Of a DNA stretch of 64,000 nt, positions 57,495-64,000 are shown in pieces. Each line of letters starts with the position of its first letter. The stretch's first letter is position 1. Origin of the DNA: Oxyruncus cristatus (Eukaryota > Chordata > Aves > Passeriformes > Cotingidae). The notes below the pieces were generated by a model that searched no databases, was not told the origin of the DNA, and saw only the letters and a program-made list of their open reading frames with translations. A program made the translations under genes and the position numbers. The stretch is from assembly GCA_013399855.1 (NCBI GenBank), contig VXAY01007012.1:250533-314532 (forward strand). The letters are read 5' to 3'.

Positions 57495-60150
57495 GACAGG
57501 CTCAACACATCCTCTAAACTGATGGGAAAGAAAAATTTCTTCCAATAATTACTCAGCTACTATACAACTTCATACAAAGTATGCCACAAATAAGTCATCA
57601 TTTGGTTTTGAAACCTGTGCAACAAGAGTTTTCTAACACTTTTCCTCGTCCTCCGAAAGGGTTTCAGAATTACAGAAGAGGCCTCATTTTGTCAGTGCCG
57701 AGGCCTGTTCTCACAAGATGAGAACCGCAAGGCTTGGTAAATATTTTCCAGGCTCCCAAGGTTACGTTTTGTATTTATTATTTTATGTTGGCCACTTTTT
57801 ACAGTTTTATGGATGACTACTCCAACCTGTTGCACTGTACATCTCAATAGTTGGTAGAGAGAGCAGCTTCCTGTAGCTCTAGGGACTTTGGCACAGGACA
57901 TGGTGGCAGTTACGAGGCCGAGCTCATCCCATCCCCACTGGTTTTCTTCTTTGGGTTTACATCAGACTCCTTTAAAAATCATTCAAAGGGACTCTGGAGA
58001 AAAATCTGCAAGATCCTGACCTGGTGTAACCCAGTAGCACCTCAATTACTCTTGCAGCTTTCTTTACAACTGTTAACAAATCTGCTCCTCAAAAAAATAA
58101 TAGAAAATCCTACTTCATAAGGCAGCAAAATTTCTTCTTTAGGGTGCAACAAAGATGTCCTTCATTTGTAATTGACCTGAGCAGGGATTTTGATCTGCCT
58201 TCAGAAACCAAGCTTCAGGTGTAAAACTTCCAGATGATGCTGTGCCAAAGGGAAAAACGAGGGGACTACATTTTTCAGGCAGGGAAATTTACTTCTTAAT
58301 GTTCAATCCATGTATAGTCCTTGAACAATGGGCTGACTTCTTTTCCCCCTCTGGCAATTGAATCATGTTGTACTGTAAATAATGTGCCACAGTGTGGCCC
58401 TCCCCCTTCCTAAGGAAAAAGAAAAAGGAAAAATATACATGTCTCCCATAGCTGGCTATGCTGATATTAATTCTCATTGACTGCATCAGCACAGGTCTAC
58501 ATTAGACACTTGTCAAAATCCCTGCCAAGAGAAAGTTTTCATTTTCATCAATTTATTTTTAGTAGGGCAGCTGGGAAATCCAATGACTGGCTGAGTAGAG
58601 ACCTGGAGTTTGGAATGGATAACCGCTTTTTCCAAACACACTTCAGGTTCTCTCTGCCTTCAAGTGAGACCTCTCCCTGGGATCTTATTTTGACCAGGCT
58701 GGGCAAGAACAGCCTTTTTCTTCCCAGGCTTCTGGGACTCTGCCCAGTTTTAAACAAAAAAAGCCCAGTTTGACATGGGTGGTTTGTTTATCTGTCCCAC
58801 CTACCGTGGTGGCACAGGGGGCAGGGGTGGTGGACAGTTCAGGTCACCTCCTGCCAGAGGTTTTTGCAGTGTCATGGGGAGAATTTGACATTGGTCTTGA
58901 ATTAACCACCATATGGTTCCCCTCGGTTGCTACTTTCCAGGATAAGCCAGAAACACAGGATCCTTCCATATTTAGCAGAGAATGTGGCACCCTGAAAAGT
59001 TCTCATAAGGCCCCTTTCAAATATAACGTTAAGATGGGACGATCATCCTGGAGAAGTGCTTGTTGCTCACCGTTGATTATAGAGAGGGTCTTGACAGCTG
59101 GTATGACCTAAACTTCAACTTGGGAAGAAGGGCTCTCCCTGAAGTATGATGTGTACTTGTGGTAGTGTCAAGCAATTGTGGCAAACCCATCGTTTTGCTC
59201 TATAAAAGTGAATTAAATCAGGTGCTGAAAAGCCATTCAAAAGGCATAGCTCGTCATGTACTGTCTTTGGGCTAACACTATTTCATTTCCTAGGTGAGTG
59301 AAAGCTCAAAAAAACATGTTAGCCTGATTTCCTACTACCTATGTGACTTCTTCAGTGTCTAATATCATCGCTGAGTTTAGAGCAATGCCTTTCTCTTTGG
59401 GGTAATATCTCAGTGAGAGAGCTGATTTGTCAAACTTTTTCTCAGATTTTGAGTTACTGTTTCTCTTCCCTCCTCTTTTCCACCAGTTTAGTTTAATTTA
59501 TCAGTTTTATAAACGACCAGTCACTGACAGTGAAGTTGAATAATTTCTGTTTTCTTACAGAACTAAACTTTTTTCTTTTTTGATTTGAAAAAAGGCCAAT
59601 AACGGACGAAATAACACAACAGAGAAATCCAGTTTGCTAAATTAAACCTTTCATACCTGCTGACGTGATTTACAAACTCCCAGGCTGCTTTGCAGTTCTC
59701 CATCCTCTCTCTTTCCCTCTGCAGGGCCCAAAACCCCAGATGCAGTAGGACAGCTACCCCATTATCCATGTATGCTTCTCATGTCCCATGACAGTGCAGA
59801 AACCACAGCCTTGTGCTGTGACAGGGAAAGATTCCATGGCAGGAGCAATGAGCCAAATTGATGCCTCTCATATGCAGAAAATGGCTTGACCTGCCAACAT
59901 TTGTGTCAATACTGACAGAAACTGCCCAAATCATAGCAGAGATCCAACAGAGGGCTTCCATGCCTCATCCATACATAGGTCTTATCTAGGACCACTGTAA
60001 AAATTGATCAATTAAAATATATTAAGCCATATTATATTAAAGTATACGAAAATAAAGTGAATTTATTTTAATGATATGAAATAAAATTAAAATACTCCGC
60101 AGAGAGACTTTTTACAAAGGCGTGTAGTCATATAAGAAGGGTCAGCAGCT
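57495..60150. other. About 2.7 kb of unique non-coding sequence
   Basis: No gene or repeat was recognised. 60000-60105 is strongly AT-rich (runs such as AATTAAAATATATTAAG). Confidence 0.45.
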
Positions 60151-60407
60151 CTAAACTGAAAAAGCTTTGATTTAGATATGATATCAGGAAGGAATTCTTT
60201 ACTTTGAGGGTGGTAAGACAGTGGTTTAGGTTGCCCAAAGAGGTTGTGGACTCCTCAACCCTGGAAGTGATCAAGGCCAAGTTGGGTGAGGTTCTGAGTA
60301 ACCTGGTCTAGTGGAAGGTGTCCTTGCCCATGGCAGGGGGTTGGAATTAGATGATCTTTAAGGCCCTTTCCAACCCAAAAACATTGTATACATTTTTGAT
60401 TCTATAA
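60151..60407 (+). mobile_element. CR1 LINE, 3' part (sense, about 260 bp)
   Basis: TCTAAACTGAAAAAG, TAGATATGATATCAGGAAGG, GGTTGCCCAAAGAGGTTGTG, GTAACCTGGTCTAGTGGAAG, GTGTCCTTGCCCATGGCAGG, GGAATTAGATGATCTTTAAG and a TTGATTCTATAAG tail. It includes the last ORF2 codons and the 3' UTR. Moderately diverged. Confidence 0.95.
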
Positions 60408-62163
60408 GGGCTTCAGAGCAACCACATAGGCCTTCTCGAGATAACCTAAATCAACCTAAGAATTACTGTAATTATATTTTCCATGAAAAGCTGGGGGGAA
60501 ATGTTTTGTGAGCTTCTGAGCACTATTCATGAAGTGCTTTAAATATTCTGACTCAGAAAAACTCTCCATTTCCATTTACAAAACTGGTCCATCAGTAAAA
60601 ATATTTCAAATTATGACTTCTTCTAAACAAATATAGTCAATATAATCTTTATCTGAGTTTTGGCTGTTCATGTAGGACCTGACAACACTTGGTTTTATAT
60701 GTGTTGAATTAGATGATTAAAAATCTTGTGAGTAGACAAAATTTTAGTTTTTCAGAACCTCTGCAGAAATGAATTGTAAGTACAGCGTCAATGCCTCCAT
60801 GTGATGTAGTAATCTTAAAATAATAAAAAGAAACAGAACAAGTTTTGCTGAAATTACTGGGACAAGTAGTTTTAATGTAAGTATTCATCCAGTACTGTAA
60901 TAACAAACGATTCAAATAAATCCAAGTGAAACATTAACCAGAGCTTTGTGTGTATGTAGGAGGGATGTCCCTGGGGAACACACTGGGGCTCTGCAGCATT
61001 CACAGAGACAGGACGTTAAACACACACATCCAAAAACACAAAGTTAAAATATTGTAAAAGCCTTGCCATAAACCTGCCAAAAATCAGAGAAATTTGGAGT
61101 AATGATAATTCTCTAGAGGTTTGATTCTACTCTTGGTCATGCTGACTCCACATCAATATTGTGCATATGACATCCCAGCTTTACTATCAATTCACACCAG
61201 TTTAGGAAGAACCAGGTTCTGCATTAACTCTTGATGTCCTACTACTTAACTGTGACCTCAGGACCTTAATTGCCATCGAAGAGGCCTCTTCATTTCAAGC
61301 CTTTGTTTTGATTTGATCAATATTTGGAGAGAAAAAAGACCCCGTGTGTGCAATCTTTCATGCTGCCCTTCAGTCCTTGAATTATTTTCATTATTAAAAA
61401 GTGACATGCAGTAAAAAATGTTTTTCATAAGGACTCTGAGGACTTGCAAAGACCGAATGGTTGGACACCAGGGTAAGTAAGAGTATTTGATAAGCTCAGA
61501 AGGGTGACTGGGTGACAATTTCTACAACACTTAAGCCTTCAAACATGCACAGGCATGTGTAAGAGACCATTCCCCATCTTCCCTTGCAATACATGAACAA
61601 AGCATGGGGGTGAACATGTTTCATGTAGAAGACCACTCAGCATTCTTCAGATCTATGCTTCGAGAGCGTGAGGCTGAAATCTCCAGGGGCTTCGTATTGG
61701 GTTATCACTCAGTGGAGACAAACAAACAAGCCTTGAGTCTTTGTGCTGTCTTTCAAGTGGCATCATTATTTCTGCACGTGATGCACAGCCCAGGCAAGCT
61801 GCCCTGACCACCAGCTAATCTCCCACAGCCTGGTGCTACAAGCCAGTTGGAGAGCAAATTGAAATAGTCCTCAGGTATAAAGCAAAATCTCCTGGGTAGG
61901 GATCTCTAGAGCCATGTTTTCCTCTAAGGCCTGGCTGTACATTTTTTTAAAGGAGGGAACAGCCCTTATCACCACTGGCCTGATATTCCATTTAATATGT
62001 TAACAGAAATTCTCAGACTTTGGAGTGATATTAATATGTTTGTTACACCTTGGAGGCCTCCACCAATGAAGCTGAAGGCAGATGGATATGGGAACACAGG
62101 ACCAGGAATCCCTTCATGGAAGTTTTGTAGCTACATGAAAATGATGCTTTGCCCAAAGTAATA
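60408..62163. other. Unique non-coding sequence
   Basis: No gene or repeat was recognised. Confidence 0.45.
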
Positions 62164-62390
62164 TCACAGAATCATGGAATGGTTTGGTTTGGAAGGGAAC
62201 TTAAAGATCAACTGCTTCCAATTTCTTTGCCATGGGCAGAGACACCTTCCACTAGACCGGGTTGCTCAAAACCCCATCCAACCTTGCCATGAACACTTCC
62301 AGGAATTAGGCATCCACAGCTTCTCTGGGTAACCTGTTCCAGTGCCTCACCGCCGTCACAGGGAAGAATTTCCTCCTAATATCCAATATG
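62164..62390 (-). mobile_element. CR1 LINE, 3'-end fragment (antisense, about 230 bp)
   Basis: TCACAGAATCATGGAATGGT, TTGGTTTGGAAGGGAACTTA, CAGAGACACCTTCCACTAGA, CCCCATCCAACCTTGCCATG, CTCTGGGTAACCTGTTCCAG and GGAAGAATTTCCTCCTAATA in reverse complement. The octamer tail is readable. Confidence 0.95.
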
Positions 62391-64000
62391 CCTTGCTTCT
62401 CAGCATATGCTTCCACAGATCTTATTAGCTTGGGCAAAGCTCCATCCTAACATGATTTCTGGCTTCCAGTTCAGAGCTGGCCTACATCCAGCTAGCTTGG
62501 AGTGTAGGCAAAATGAGCTTCATCCATTTGTGCCCATCTATGTCACTGTGCCCTCACCGAGAAACTTTGAGCTAAGCCAGCCTAACTGTCAAAGATATTT
62601 GGAAACAGCAGGGATTTCTTTCTCCCTGAGAAAAACCAAAAATTGCTTCCACGTGTAAGAGTGACTTGTGGTTTGTGACGAAGAGGCTCTCTCAAACTAA
62701 TGGCCAACTGGTGATTAAAATCCACTTTCTATTTACTGTACTGGGAGCCAGTGCAAAGTAGCAGCTGATTTTTTTTATTGTGATACGAATTTATTAAACT
62801 TTTTTTTTTCCCCTACTATTATGGAATGTTAAATACTGGGGAGGGGAAAAAAAAAACCCCTCTATGTTTTATGTGTTTCTACACCTACTGTCAGTCAAGG
62901 CTTTTGGAGGAATAAATGCTGGGGAGAAGAGACAAAGAGGAAGAGCTCCTCATTGAACATGCTGAGTGCTCCTAAAAGCTGTTGAGTTCTTCCTGTTCTT
63001 AAAGTGGAATTTTTCAAAATCATTTTTTCGTGGGATTCATCTTACCTTGGTTTGGTCATCTACAAGATAAAAATGGGATTCAGGGCTAGACAGACCCAAA
63101 TTTACATGTCTGTGTGTAGATGTTTTAATGTGAATTATGAGCTTAATTCAATTACTCACAAATAGGTGTCAGCTATAATTTTCGAAGTTGTGGGCTACCC
63201 AAGCCATTTATACATCTTGTAGAAATAACACAACTTATAGAAGCCAAAGCCTTTCTGAAGAGATGCTCAAAAACCTTAAAAAACATTCCACAGGGCACTT
63301 CAAAGAGTACTAGGCACCATTTGAGGGTATCTGAATTGAAACACATGTAAATTCACTGTAGGGAGTGGAGAACAGGGATGTGATACAGTTGCCTAGATAT
63401 GGACATCTAGTGTCATCTGAGATTATGTAATATATCCAAGATTTCTGCCTGGCAGGTACCTGCAGCTAGGAAGTCTGCTGGGTGCACTAGGGTAGCTCAG
63501 ACAGCTATAACCACAAAATAATCTCCAAGCCTAAATAAATGCAGCTGTCCAAATTAGTTTACTGGAGAATAAAATGAAACATTGGCTCCACAAATTGTCT
63601 TTACTACATCTCCATTCCTCCTCTCCATAAGAGAGATAAAACATCTACCTCACATGTAGACTTCCAAAATTTCAGTCTCTAACTGGATCCTGCCCTCGAC
63701 ATCCCAAATAAATTATTTACTTGGACTTCTATTAAAATCATGAAGTGAGATAGGGGTGATTGACCCCACTTGGACTTCCGCCTTAGGATGGGATGAATCA
63801 ATTTCCAGATGTGCCTGTATCTCCCCACTGAACAAAGAGCAAGCCTACATAACCAGATTAAATACATTGCCTGCCTTTCAGATGACTGAACAGCTCACCC
63901 TGTCCCCTGGCATCTCTTTATTTTCACTGGTATCAGCATTTATTAGCTTAGTGGAAGGACAGCCCAAGTCTGAGCACTTCTGGGAAGCCCACCTCTAATA
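62391..64000. other. Unique non-coding sequence to window end
   Basis: No gene or repeat was recognised. It has a T11 run at about 62799-62809 and an A10 tract at about 62848. Confidence 0.45.

Noticed and set aside
1..64000. Endogenous retrovirus or solo LTR
   Set aside because: No TG...CA long terminal repeat pair, primer-binding site, polypurine tract or gag/pol-like frame was recognised. The block at 24060-24371 remains unclassified.

Overview
This window looks like non-coding DNA from a bird. The main evidence is a scatter of truncated CR1 LINEs whose 3' ends carry the avian hallmark (a TTGGA...GATGATCT...CTTCCAACC block followed by ATTCTATG-type octamer repeats). I count about 21 CR1 pieces, roughly 8% of the window by eye. 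Older layers are also visible: MIR-type CORE-SINE pieces and two decayed CR1/L3-like fragments shared by amniotes generally. I see no Alu, B1 or L1 and no recognisable retroviral LTR. The CR1 subfamilies seem typical of neoavian birds, but the species cannot be read from the sequence.

I recognise no functional protein-coding gene. Every open frame is short, most lack an ATG, and none resembles a protein I know except the CR1 ORF2 remnants. The best of these is at 56788-57419 and is broken by a frameshift and a 5' truncation. The window is therefore intergenic DNA or the inside of a large intron. A possible orphan terminal exon (1941-2158), a possible 20-bp microexon (13331-13350) and one long open frame (43628-44095) are noted as weak candidates only.

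Layout. 1-14.7 kb: unique sequence, MIR remnants, an old L3-like CR1 (8.2 kb) and four avian CR1s, ending with the 740-bp minus-strand copy at 13952-14691. 14.7-24.1 kb: mostly unique, with one CR1 at 18.0 kb, two CpG-rich patches (15.5 and 17.05 kb) and long A-runs. 24.1-27.2 kb: three plus-strand CR1 tails and an unclassified CpG-enriched block. 27.2-38.9 kb: unique sequence with long A/T tracts, a G-rich tract at 30.7 kb, a well preserved MIR at 36.9 kb and three CR1s. 38.9-47.3 kb: about 8.4 kb without CR1. 47.3-57.5 kb: the densest repeats, with an inverted CR1 pair, an old CR1, a probable assembly fault (an N and a 60-bp duplication, 50.75-51.10 kb) and a head-to-tail CR1 pair. 57.5-64 kb: mostly unique, with two CR1s.

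No operon, CRISPR array, tRNA/rRNA gene or new molecular system is visible. The most useful points for a reader are the likely assembly fault, the CR1-into-CR1-tail arrangement, the inverted CR1 pair, and a few AT-rich, motif-dense stretches that could be conserved regulatory elements. The last can only be tested by cross-species alignment.
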